A stretch of 7,437 bases of DNA from F23-D06 sp002392325 (lineage in GTDB: Bacteria; Bacteroidota; Bacteroidia; Bacteroidales; WCHB1-69): positions 1 to 7,437 of the forward strand of contig CAMORT010000082.1 in the NCBI GenBank assembly GCA_946624065.1, in the 5' to 3' direction. The notes beneath the pieces were generated by a model. It was not told the DNA's origin, did not search any database, and was given only the letters and a program-made list of their open reading frames with translations. The position numbers were made by a program, and so were the translations under genes. This document shows, piece by piece, positions 1 to 5,670 of the stretch. Numbering within the stretch: position 1 is the first letter of the stretch; each line of letters begins with the position of its first letter.

Positions 1-1867
1 CTAAAAACTCCACACCATAGGACCAGCCTTTTCCTGAAGTGACATTCTGACTCCACCGATTCTGGAAGTTGGTGGTGTTGGCGGGCTGGTTCTCCATCAT
101 CGTTTCAATCATATCCATAAAAAAGGAGGCTCCTTCCTTGTAGGCTAATATATTGTTCATACTCTTGTAGTAGCCTTCTATGGAGAATGAAAGTCGCGGA
201 TTTCTCAAGTCGTAATGCACACCCAAGGCCACCTGCTGGGAGCGTTGCGGTTTCACCTTGTCGGTGATGGGCACCCACAAGTCTGTGGGCAGTCCTATGG
301 TACTGGTATTCAGCAATGTCATACTTTGGCTCATCATAGCGTATGAAGCTTTGAGGGCCAAGTTGGGCAAGAAGTTATAACTCATCGACAATCTCGGTTC
401 CGGAGAAAAATAGGTTTTGTGAGGTACCGAAAAACAAGTCATTCGGATACCTGGATTGATGCGGAACTTGTTGCGGAAGTTAATCTCATCCTCCACATAC
501 AGTGCGTATTCCAGTGCGTTTTCCTTCTCCACCCGTTTCATTGATGACGTGTCGCTTTTCACAACCATTGCATTGGGACGGGCCACGTGGTAAATGACCG
601 TTGCACCAGCAAGCAGGCGGTGGGTGGGGTTGAACTGGTAGCTGACATCATATTTCAAGGTGTAGTCTCGGATGCCGGAGGTGAAGTTGGAGGAGAAGGC
701 GATATTGTCAGCAGGATTGGCGCTGCTTGTGATCTTGGAGCGGTTGTAGGTGTTCATCTGATAGTCGCTGAAGACGAACGACAGGTTGGAGAAGGCTTTG
801 TTGGAGAAGAGATGGTTCCATCTTGCTGTAGCGGTGGCGTTCTGCCAGAAGAGCCCCAGTTTCACCTTTTCCCTTTCGAGGCTCGACTGTCGAATGTCGC
901 TTTCCATAGAGAATTTGTCCTGGCCATAATAGGCACTAAGGTAGAGTCTGTCTTTTTTACTGATGTTATAGTTAACTTTCCCGTTGATGTCGAAAAAATA
1001 ATATCCAACCCCAGCACCGTCAAGGGCATGTTTCATAATAGGCTTGGCCAACAAGGTGAGATAGGTGGCGCGCCCTGACACCATAAAAGAGGCTTTATTC
1101 TTTGCCAAAGGACCCTCCACCATCAGGTGAGAGGAAATGAGGCCCACCCCACCCTCACAATGGTAACTATCCTTGTTGCCGTCCTTCATCACCATATCAA
1201 TTACGGATGAGAGGCGTCCGCCGTAGCGTGCCGGGAAGCCGCCCTTGATGAGTTCCACCGATTTTATGGCATCTCCGTTGAAGATGGAGAAGAACCCTAA
1301 TAGATGGGATGCGTTGTAGATGGTGGCCTCATCCAGAATGACAAGGTTCTGGTCGGGGCCGCCGCCGCGCACATAGATGCCCGATGTGCCCTCCGAGGCC
1401 GACTGCACCCCCGGCATCAGCATCAGGGTCTTGAAGACATCCTTCTCGCCCAACAAAGCCGGTAGCTGCTGTATCTCCTTGGTGGAGAGCGATAAGCTGC
1501 TCATCCGAACCTGCTCGGTATTCCGCTTCTCAGCCTGGATGACGATTGTCTGCAAAGTGTTGATTTTCGGCAAATGAGCATCATATTCAAATGTGCGGGC
1601 CTCCGCTATCCTAAGCGTGTCGTTTTCGTAACCGAAACTATTGAAAACGAGAAATAAGTTCTCTTGATAGGGCAGCGTGATGGAATAAAAACCATAATTG
1701 TTTGTTGAGGTGGACGTTTGCGACACGGGGTCATAAATCAGACATCCCGGCAATGTCTCCAAGCTACCTTGTTCATACACATAACCGCTGATAGTAATGT
1801 TAATGTTTTGCCCTTTCAGAATCAGCAAACTGCACAAACAAGAGAGCAACAATAGACTTTTTTTCAT
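1..1867 (-). CDS. TonB-dependent outer-membrane receptor, N-terminal 622 residues (left edge cuts it)
   Basis: The reading frame is open from the ATG at 1867 to the window edge. It starts with a Sec signal peptide (MKKSLLLLSC onward, probable cleavage near residue 20, KGQ|N). Residues about 26-98 resemble the carboxypeptidase-regulatory-like beta-sandwich that precedes many Bacteroidota receptors. Residues about 130-230 form the plug domain, with the typical stretches MPGVQSASEGTSGIYVRGGG, LDEATIYNASHLLGFFSIFN and IKGGFPARYGGRLSSVIDM. The rest, rich in alternating aromatic and polar residues, is the beginning of the 22-stranded barrel. Such receptors import large substrates across the outer membrane using TonB energy; the substrate cannot be read from the sequence. 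No STN domain precedes the plug, so sigma signalling through the receptor N-terminus is not indicated. It is the last visible gene of the sigma-factor unit, 46 bases after the anti-sigma-like gene. From memory, receptors of this type are often followed by a DUF4249 gene, which would lie outside the window. The C-terminal barrel is missing only because of the window edge. Confidence 0.93.
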   Translation of the reverse strand, partial: MKKSLLLLSCLCSLLILKGQNINITISGYVYEQGSLETLPGCLIYDPVSQTSTSTNNYGFYSITLPYQENLFLVFNSFGYENDTLRIAEARTFEYDAHLPKINTLQTIVIQAEKRNTEQVRMSSLSLSTKEIQQLPALLGEKDVFKTLMLMPGVQSASEGTSGIYVRGGGPDQNLVILDEATIYNASHLLGFFSIFNGDAIKSVELIKGGFPARYGGRLSSVIDMVMKDGNKDSYHCEGGVGLISSHLMVEGPLAKNKASFMVSGRATYLTLLAKPIMKHALDGAGVGYYFFDINGKVNYNISKKDRLYLSAYYGQDKFSMESDIRQSSLEREKVKLGLFWQNATATARWNHLFSNKAFSNLSFVFSDYQMNTYNRSKITSSANPADNIAFSSNFTSGIRDYTLKYDVSYQFNPTHRLLAGATVIYHVARPNAMVVKSDTSSMKRVEKENALEYALYVEDEINFRNKFRINPGIRMTCFSVPHKTYFSPEPRLSMSYNFLPNLALKASYAMMSQSMTLLNTSTIGLPTDLWVPITDKVKPQRSQQVALGVHYDLRNPRLSFSIEGYYKSMNNILAYKEGASFFMDMIETMMENQPANTTNFQNRWSQNVTSGKGWSYGVEFL

Positions 1868-1913
1868 AAGAGGTGTAGTTTATGTTAGTGTGTGCGTTAA
1901 CAAGTGAGCTTTA

Positions 1914-2519
1914 TCAGTTTTCAGTCTCATAAACGGTATCCTTGACAATGACCGTTTCGCGAAGATGCACAGTATCGCGGCGGACGATGATCTTCTTGAT
2001 GACCACCGGCTCATTGTTGGATGTGTGGGATGGCGAATGCTGAATGTTTGGCATTGGTTGAGTGCTGTGGGAAGTGGTGATTGGGACGGTAGAAGCTGGT
2101 TTTGTTACAGAGGTTGAGGCTAATGGAGATGGAGCGCGCTTCGTCTCTACGGCAATGGACGCCGAGTCTGTTTCCTCCACGGATGTTTCAACAATCATCA
2201 GCCTGTTGTCTGTAGTCGTGTCCTGGGTTGTAGCCACCACCTTTTCGGCATCTGGCGGGGGTGCTGGCTTATCCGCTGCCAAACGGGTGGCAGTCAGGGT
2301 TGCGCCCACGCCTATGAAAAACGCTACGACTCCAATCAGTATCTCCTTAGCATGTGACAGCAGCCAGATAGCCGCGCCTGCCTTTGACTTGGCAGCAGCA
2401 CTTGCAATTTGCGCCTCCGTCATCGGCGAAAGGGGTGCGCGTGCTGTATCCGACAATCCTCGCTCAAAAAGACGATCTATTTTCATATTCGCATTCTGCT
2501 GTGTTTGCTTTGATTGCAT
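1914..2519 (-). CDS. Single-pass membrane protein, probable anti-sigma factor
   Basis: This protein has up to 201 residues. The N-terminal part is cytoplasmic and opens with MKIDRLFERGLSD, which resembles the short amphipathic start of Bacteroidota anti-sigma proteins. One membrane helix lies at about residues 57-79 (AKEILIGVVAFFIGVGATLT). A periplasmic low-complexity segment rich in Thr, Ser, Pro and Ala follows, at about 85-168. It ends in a charged, beta-prone tail (VVIKKIIVRRDTVHLRETVI onward) of a kind common at the C-terminus of these proteins. I infer that it binds and restrains the ECF sigma factor encoded upstream in the same unit. No FecR domain and no zinc-binding HxxxCxxC motif is visible. 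The ATG at 2519 gives the longest frame; the ATG at 2486 (residue 12) fits the family start better and may be the true one. It lies 22 bases after the preceding lipoprotein gene and 46 before the receptor gene. The anti-sigma role rests on topology and context, not on a recognised catalytic or binding motif. Confidence 0.7.
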   Translation of the reverse strand: MQSKQTQQNANMKIDRLFERGLSDTARAPLSPMTEAQIASAAAKSKAGAAIWLLSHAKEILIGVVAFFIGVGATLTATRLAADKPAPPPDAEKVVATTQDTTTDNRLMIVETSVEETDSASIAVETKRAPSPLASTSVTKPASTVPITTSHSTQPMPNIQHSPSHTSNNEPVVIKKIIVRRDTVHLRETVIVKDTVYETEN

Positions 2520-2541
2520 ATTCTAAAAAAGACTTGTATGG

Positions 2542-3015
2542 TTATATCGTGATGCTCAGCTGAAGCCTCTCATACCCATCTATGTTGATGACAAGGGTAT
2601 AGGTGCCAGCGGTCAGGTTCTGAAGGTCGTAATCCAGGGTTTTAGAACACAAGCAATTTGCAGACACGTTATCATCCACCGTGTAGTTAATGGTAATGAC
2701 GTTGCCCGATACAGAAGCATCAACAATGACGGCCGATGAAGCGCAATTCAACAGCAGTTCGTGGGTGATGTGGAGCACACCGTCCTTGAGCTGGTACGTA
2801 AGGGTATCCGTTTCGGATTTATCTTCGGCCTGGCAAGCCGACAAGACACTTCCGGAAGTGGTCACGGAAGTGTGTAACTCAGGCTTGTCACAGGATAGGA
2901 CCAGTGTGACCAGAATTAGCATCATAATGGTGCCCAACCCTATCCGGCTTCCGTATTTCGGAATGGACAACAGGAGGTTCTTACGCGAATGTTTTTTTAA
3001 AATGTTCTTTTTCAT
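2542..3015 (-). CDS. Small lipoprotein with Cys-x-Cys motif, function unknown
   Basis: The protein has 157 residues. I chose the ATG at 3015 over the in-frame ATG at 3039 because MKKNILKKHSRKN then lines up with the start of the neighbouring lipoprotein (MKKDIFLKQSRRG). A positively charged lead of about 25 residues is followed by a hydrophobic segment ending in the lipobox V-L-S-C at residues 39-42, so Cys42 should be lipidated after cleavage by signal peptidase II. The mature part starts C-D-K-P-E. It then looks like an all-beta domain with Cys61, Cys91 and a Cys121-Leu-Cys123 pair, ending NLTAGTYTLVINIDGYERLQ plus a few residues. From memory, similar NCxC-containing beta domains occur in uncharacterised Bacteroidota lipoproteins; I cannot name a family. 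The Cys residues could form disulfides or bind a metal; the sequence does not decide. The gene lies within the sigma-factor unit, 22 bases before the anti-sigma-like gene. Unlike its two upstream neighbours, its lead carries no hairpin repeat. Confidence 0.8.
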   Translation of the reverse strand: MKKNILKKHSRKNLLLSIPKYGSRIGLGTIMMLILVTLVLSCDKPELHTSVTTSGSVLSACQAEDKSETDTLTYQLKDGVLHITHELLLNCASSAVIVDASVSGNVITINYTVDDNVSANCLCSKTLDYDLQNLTAGTYTLVINIDGYERLQLSITI

Positions 3016-3047
3016 AATTGTTTTTTTGGGGGTTACCATTTATCTCT

Positions 3048-3341
3048 CTAACTGTTCCATGGCAGCAATGTAATGTTCGTCCGTGACGATGAATGTATGT
3101 TTGCCGTACATGGGATGGCCGTCACGGTGTAATTGGACTCATTTCGGATGACTATTTCCTCGTTGTAGCCAGGGTCGCAGGCGGTCAAGATGACGGCGAG
3201 GAGCAGGATGACGGGGATTGTCCACATACTGCGGCCTGTAGCTTCCATCACCACATTGCGGCCTTCGGCCTTATGTGGGGTTAGTTGCACTTCGTGCGTC
3301 TTGCCTCTTCGGGACTGCTTAAGGAAAATGTCTTTTTTCAT
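3048..3341 (-). CDS. Very short lipoprotein with repeat-encoded N-terminal lead
   Basis: The protein has 97 residues and no recognised function. Residues 1-40 are a charged lead, of which about 6-31 (FLKQSRRGKTHEVQLTPHK onward) are encoded by a hairpin repeat shared with the gene upstream. A hydrophobic segment (about 40-54, WTIPVILLLAVILTA) ends in the lipobox L-T-A-C at residues 52-55. The mature protein is then only 43 residues. It begins C-D-P-G-Y-N-E-E and runs into a beta-strand-like stretch (EEIVIRNESNYTVTAIPC) before stopping abruptly at LPWNS. It looks like the first strands of a longer beta domain, so truncation is possible, although I found no convincing continuation in another frame. 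The ATG at 3341 is favoured because its start resembles that of the next lipoprotein. An ATG at 3248 (residue 32) would give a conventional signal peptide and leave the repeat in the leader. The gene lies 33 bases after the upstream gene in the same unit. Confidence 0.65.
   Translation of the reverse strand: MKKDIFLKQSRRGKTHEVQLTPHKAEGRNVVMEATGRSMWTIPVILLLAVILTACDPGYNEEIVIRNESNYTVTAIPCTANIHSSSRTNITLLPWNS
3251..3326 (-). repeat. REP-like hairpin repeat, copy 1, inside the short lipoprotein gene
   Basis: This is the second occurrence, in transcription order, of the structured repeat also found at 3859-3962. The stretch 3273-3326 matches 3909-3962 at about 48 of 54 bases by eye. It contains an outer stem CCACAT (3251-3256) with ATGTGG (3273-3278), enclosing GGCC-TTC-GGCC (3260-3270) on the plus strand. 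A small hairpin GCAC-TTC-GTGC lies at 3287-3297. A decayed one lies at 3303-3315, where only some pairs remain. On the coding strand the loops read GAA. The repeat is read in frame as part of the protein lead. Confidence 0.75.
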
Positions 3342-3374
3342 ATAATCGTCCTTATAGTTTAAAGTTTTATTGGT

Positions 3375-3974
3375 CTATTTCTTTACAAAGGTGTAGCAGA
3401 AACCATCAAACATGCCGTCTTCGCACATCGAAAAGACTTGGCCATCCTCTTCATTGTGAACGAGAGTGGCAATAAACTTGGATAATGTGCCCAACGAAAT
3501 CTTCCCGTTGGTGGCCTCCGCAATTTTTTCATGCTGCGACTCTGTGAGCTGGAAGCGTATGTTGAACCAAGAATAGAAAGGCTCGTCCTGGTCTCCTTTG
3601 TTGGTGTAGAATGTTTCATCCACATCATAATCAATGCGATAGGTTCCGGAGACAACCTTCTCGCCATCTTTAAGTAGGGAGAAACTGCTACCTTTGAAGA
3701 CGAGTTCAGCCTCGAATCCTTCACTTTCGGGGGTAAACCACACGCCGGCTATCCCGCCCGTGGTGGCGGTCCATCGCCAAGTGCCGGCAAGCTCTTTCTT
3801 TTCGGGTTTCGTGCAAGCGGTCATCAGGAAAGCGACGGCCATCAGGAGGATGGCTACGCCCCAAACAGCGCTGTGCTTGGGTGATATTCCCCACACTGCG
3901 CTGCGCTTGTGTGGGGTTACTCGCACTTCGTGCGTGTTGTCCCTTCGGGACTGCTTAAGGAATACTATACTCAT
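3375..3974 (-). CDS. Lipoprotein with lipocalin-like start and repeat-encoded lead
   Basis: The protein has 199 residues. Residues 5-39 come from the hairpin repeat, including two tandem versions of one motif (KRSAVWG and KHSAVWG, ten residues apart). A hydrophobic segment at about 38-53 (VWGVAILLMAVAFLMTA) ends at Cys54, the probable lipidated residue, although position -3 is Met, a loose lipobox. The mature part begins C-T-K-P-E-K-K-E-L-A-G-T-W-R-W. The G-T-W and later strands such as SFSLLKDGEKVVSGTYRI recall lipocalin-like beta-barrel lipoproteins of Bacteroidota, but I cannot assign a ligand. The first codon lies 3 bases after the sigma-factor stop, so translation is probably coupled. 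The ATG at 3974 is supported by this spacing and by the shared LKQSRR start. The only later alternative before the hydrophobic segment is a GTG at residue 27. Its place directly after the sigma gene suggests a role in the same envelope response. Confidence 0.8.
   Translation of the reverse strand: MSIVFLKQSRRDNTHEVRVTPHKRSAVWGISPKHSAVWGVAILLMAVAFLMTACTKPEKKELAGTWRWTATTGGIAGVWFTPESEGFEAELVFKGSSFSLLKDGEKVVSGTYRIDYDVDETFYTNKGDQDEPFYSWFNIRFQLTESQHEKIAEATNGKISLGTLSKFIATLVHNEEDGQVFSMCEDGMFDGFCYTFVKK
3859..3962 (-). repeat. REP-like hairpin repeat, copy 2, with a tandem 30-base duplication
   Basis: Four stem-loops lie in a row (plus-strand coordinates). GTCCC-TTC-GGGAC is at 3939-3951. CGCAC-TTC-GTGCG is at 3922-3934. 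A large stem CCCCACAC (3889-3896) pairs with GTGTGGGG (3909-3916), with GCGCTGCGC inside. A second version of the large stem has CCCAA (3860-3864) with TTGGG (3877-3881), enclosing the perfect palindrome ACAGCGCTGT (3865-3874). The last two are a diverged tandem duplication with a 30-base period, so the frame is preserved. The whole element is coding, giving the N-terminal lead of the lipoprotein at 3375-3974. Its appearance is that of REP-type repeats; no transposase or mobilising gene is in the window. Confidence 0.8.
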
Positions 3975-3977
3975 AAC

Positions 3978-4508
3978 TTATGGGGTGTTGTGTGTTATCT
4001 TATTCTTTTTCCTTGCCAGCACGAGCAGTCGCTGTTGAAGTTCGGCGCGAGCACGGGAGAGCAGCACTTTGGAGTTGGCGACGGAGATGCCGAGCGTCTC
4101 CGCAATTTTCGCGTGCGAGTAGTGTTCCACGGCGTAGAGGTTGAACACTATGCGCTGTTTGACCGGCAACTTGCTGACAGTTTCCAGAATCTCTTCCTGA
4201 GAAAATGCTGCCTGCAACACTTGGGACTTGTCGTCTGTTTCATCCTCCAAAGCCATCTCCTCCCCTATCTCCACCATCTCGGGCCGGTTACGCAAATACA
4301 TCAACGCCTCATTCACCGCAATTTTCTTCAGCCATCCCTCAAAACTTCCCCATGCGTGGTAGGTGTCCGACTTCTCGATGGCGTGCAGGAAAGCGTCCTG
4401 GGCCAAATCCTCCGCTAACTGCCAGTCGCAGACATACCGGTAGCACACGCCCACCATCTTACCGATGTGGCTCTTATACTGCTTCGACCAAAACTCTTCT
4501 TTCGTCAT
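3978..4508 (-). CDS. ECF-type RNA polymerase sigma factor
   Basis: The protein has 176 residues, the usual size for an extracytoplasmic-function sigma factor with only regions 2 and 4. Sigma region 2 covers about residues 12-75, with the core-binding helix DWQLAEDLAQDAF (28-40) and the -10 recognition part around GSFEGWLKKIAVNEALMYLR (54-73). An acidic linker follows (about 78-95). Region 4 covers about 105-162, with the pattern LPVKQRIVFNLYAVEHYSHA and a helix-turn-helix IAETLGISVANSKVLLSRAR (135-154). It directs RNA polymerase to a dedicated promoter set, probably including its own operon, and is expected to be held by the membrane protein encoded at 1914-2519. It is the first gene of the minus-strand unit and divergent from the AraC-type regulator. 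The start at 4508 is the first in-frame ATG after a good promoter and gives the full region 2. Confidence 0.95.
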   Translation of the reverse strand: MTKEEFWSKQYKSHIGKMVGVCYRYVCDWQLAEDLAQDAFLHAIEKSDTYHAWGSFEGWLKKIAVNEALMYLRNRPEMVEIGEEMALEDETDDKSQVLQAAFSQEEILETVSKLPVKQRIVFNLYAVEHYSHAKIAETLGISVANSKVLLSRARAELQQRLLVLARKKNKITHNTP

Positions 4509-4567
4509 CCTTTGCTTTGTCGTACATTTATAAGATGCAAAAATACAAAAAGGTTACATTTTTCAAG
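4509..4567 (-). promoter_or_regulatory. Promoter of the sigma-factor operon
   Basis: On the minus strand the sequence TATTTTTG (4545 to 4538) fits the Bacteroidota -7 consensus TAnnTTTG. A TTG-containing -33 element lies at about 4567-4564, 18 bases further upstream. Transcription would begin near 4531, leaving a leader of about 20 bases. The 13-base string TTGTATTTTTGCA is identical to that in the promoter at 5608-5615, so the housekeeping sigma factor probably reads it. A separate promoter for the encoded ECF sigma itself cannot be recognised by eye. Confidence 0.65.
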
Positions 4568-4609
4568 AAACCTACAATTCATCGGGCATGAAACATCGGC
4601 ACCACGATC

Positions 4610-4623
4610 AAAGAATATCCTTT
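4610..4623. promoter_or_regulatory. Near-palindrome in the divergent intergenic region, possible operator
   Basis: AAAGAATATCCTTT differs from its reverse complement at only two of 14 positions. It sits between the two divergent promoters, just upstream of the expected -33 region for the AraC-type gene. The sequence is AT-rich and such matches arise easily by chance, so this is only a candidate binding site. Confidence 0.2.
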
Positions 4624-4650
4624 TTTTTACAAAAATCCGAGTAAAAAATG

Positions 4651-4658
4651 TATCTTTG
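4651..4658 (+). promoter_or_regulatory. -7 box of the AraC-type regulator gene
   Basis: TATCTTTG fits TAnnTTTG exactly. The -33 region (about 4624-4632) is a T-rich run and a poor match. Transcription would start near 4665, a very short distance before the ATG at 4679. A GTG in frame at 4658 overlaps this box and so is unlikely to be the start codon. Confidence 0.6.
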
Positions 4659-4678
4659 TGCATTCTAAAAAAAAGCGT

Positions 4679-5596
4679 ATGAAGAAGAATCCCGGCAACC
4701 TCACCATACTATCTTTGCATGACAGTCTTCAAGACAGACTGTATTACAAGGCGGATTTATCCATCAGTTTGGATGTGCGCCATCCCCATTCCGAACCTGC
4801 TGTTTTCATGACCAAAGAGTATGTCTTGATTCTTTGTTTAAAAGGCAGCGCCTCGTTTGTTTTCAACATGGGGAAAAAGGTGGTTTTGCACGAAAAATGT
4901 CTTATTTTTCTCATGCCAAACACTTTCTGGGAATTGGCTGACATCACTCCGGACGCGGAATTTTATGTTTGCTGTCTCTCCCAAAACTTCTTCAGCCAAC
5001 TTCATTTTCACACCCGTTTCCATTTCAATGCAAAACACATCGAGACCCCGGTCCTGCGCTTGACTGGCAACAACCTGCAAACCTGCAAACAGTATTTTGC
5101 CCTAATGTACTCCCTTGCAAGCGTCCCGCCTTCACAGCTCCAGGACCACATTATCCTCGACCTGCTTCAATCCTTCTTCAACTATTTCACCAATTGCTAC
5201 AAAACGCAAACATCGGCGACGAAGCCACAATCATCATTCAAGCGGTCGGACCAACTATTCAGCGACTTCTACAAATTGACGAAACAATACGCGCTTCAGG
5301 AGCACAGCATCCGTTTTTACGCCCAAAAGATGGGCATCACGGAGCACAATTTGTCGAATGCCGTAAAACGCGCCACCCAAAAAACGCCCAAGGAGTGGCT
5401 GGACATGCGAATCCTGCACCGTTCCAAGATCCTGCTGATGGATGTTTCCAAATCGGTTTCCCAAATCAGCGAAGAATTGCACTTTGCCACACCGAGTCAT
5501 TTCGGTTTCTTTTTCAAAAAAAACACGGGAATTACGCCCAAACAATTCCGGAAAAACATGTTTGCCGAAACATCCTCGATAGAGACCCATGAATAA
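4679..5596 (+). CDS. AraC-family transcriptional regulator
   Basis: The protein has 305 residues from the ATG at 4679. The N-terminal half resembles the cupin-like sensor domain of AraC regulators, with strands such as YVLILCLKGSASFVFNMGKK and LHEKCLIFLMPNTFWELADI. The C-terminal domain (about residues 195-295) has the two helix-turn-helix units of the AraC/XylS family. The first is around SIRFYAQKMGITEHNLSNAV, about 209-230. The second is around ISEELHFATPSHFGFFFKKN, about 262-282, followed by the family signature GITPKQFRKN. The middle is helical and likely mediates dimerisation. It binds DNA and responds to an unknown ligand. It is divergent from the sigma-factor operon and 74 bases upstream of a small outer-membrane protein gene, so either neighbour could be a target; the sequence gives no direct proof. 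The GTG at 4658 was rejected as start because it overlaps the promoter box. Confidence 0.93.
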   Translation: MKKNPGNLTILSLHDSLQDRLYYKADLSISLDVRHPHSEPAVFMTKEYVLILCLKGSASFVFNMGKKVVLHEKCLIFLMPNTFWELADITPDAEFYVCCLSQNFFSQLHFHTRFHFNAKHIETPVLRLTGNNLQTCKQYFALMYSLASVPPSQLQDHIILDLLQSFFNYFTNCYKTQTSATKPQSSFKRSDQLFSDFYKLTKQYALQEHSIRFYAQKMGITEHNLSNAVKRATQKTPKEWLDMRILHRSKILLMDVSKSVSQISEELHFATPSHFGFFFKKNTGITPKQFRKNMFAETSSIETHE

Positions 5597-5607
5597 TGAA
5601 TAAATTG

Positions 5608-5615
5608 TATTTTTG
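5608..5615 (+). promoter_or_regulatory. -7 box of the small outer-membrane protein gene
   Basis: TATTTTTG fits the TAnnTTTG consensus and lies just after the AraC-type gene. It is embedded in TTGTATTTTTGCA, shared exactly with the sigma-operon promoter. The -33 element is not clear. The leader would be about 50 bases long and AT-rich. Confidence 0.55.
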
Positions 5616-5670
5616 CAGACTTTTTCAAGAACGCTGAATTTTATAATAAAACATTAAAATACAAGTAGTT

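Noticed and set aside
587..1078. A 163-codon plus-strand frame
   Set aside because: It lies antisense to the continuous TonB receptor frame and has no independent support.
3015..3064. Possible frameshifted continuation of the short lipoprotein
   Set aside because: The alternative frame gives HGTVREINGNPQKNN and ends soon after within the next gene; it does not look like further beta strands, so a frameshift is not supported.
3859..3962. CRISPR array or intrinsic terminator
   Set aside because: The units are not separated by unique spacers of constant length, and the hairpins lie inside an open frame without a following T-run in the transcript direction.
4658..4660. GTG as start of the AraC-type regulator
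   Set aside because: It overlaps the TATCTTTG promoter box and would not be on the transcript; the ATG at 4679 is preferred.
4969..5592. A 207-codon plus-strand frame inside the AraC-type gene
   Set aside because: It overlaps a recognised AraC regulator in another frame and its product is low-complexity without recognisable motifs.
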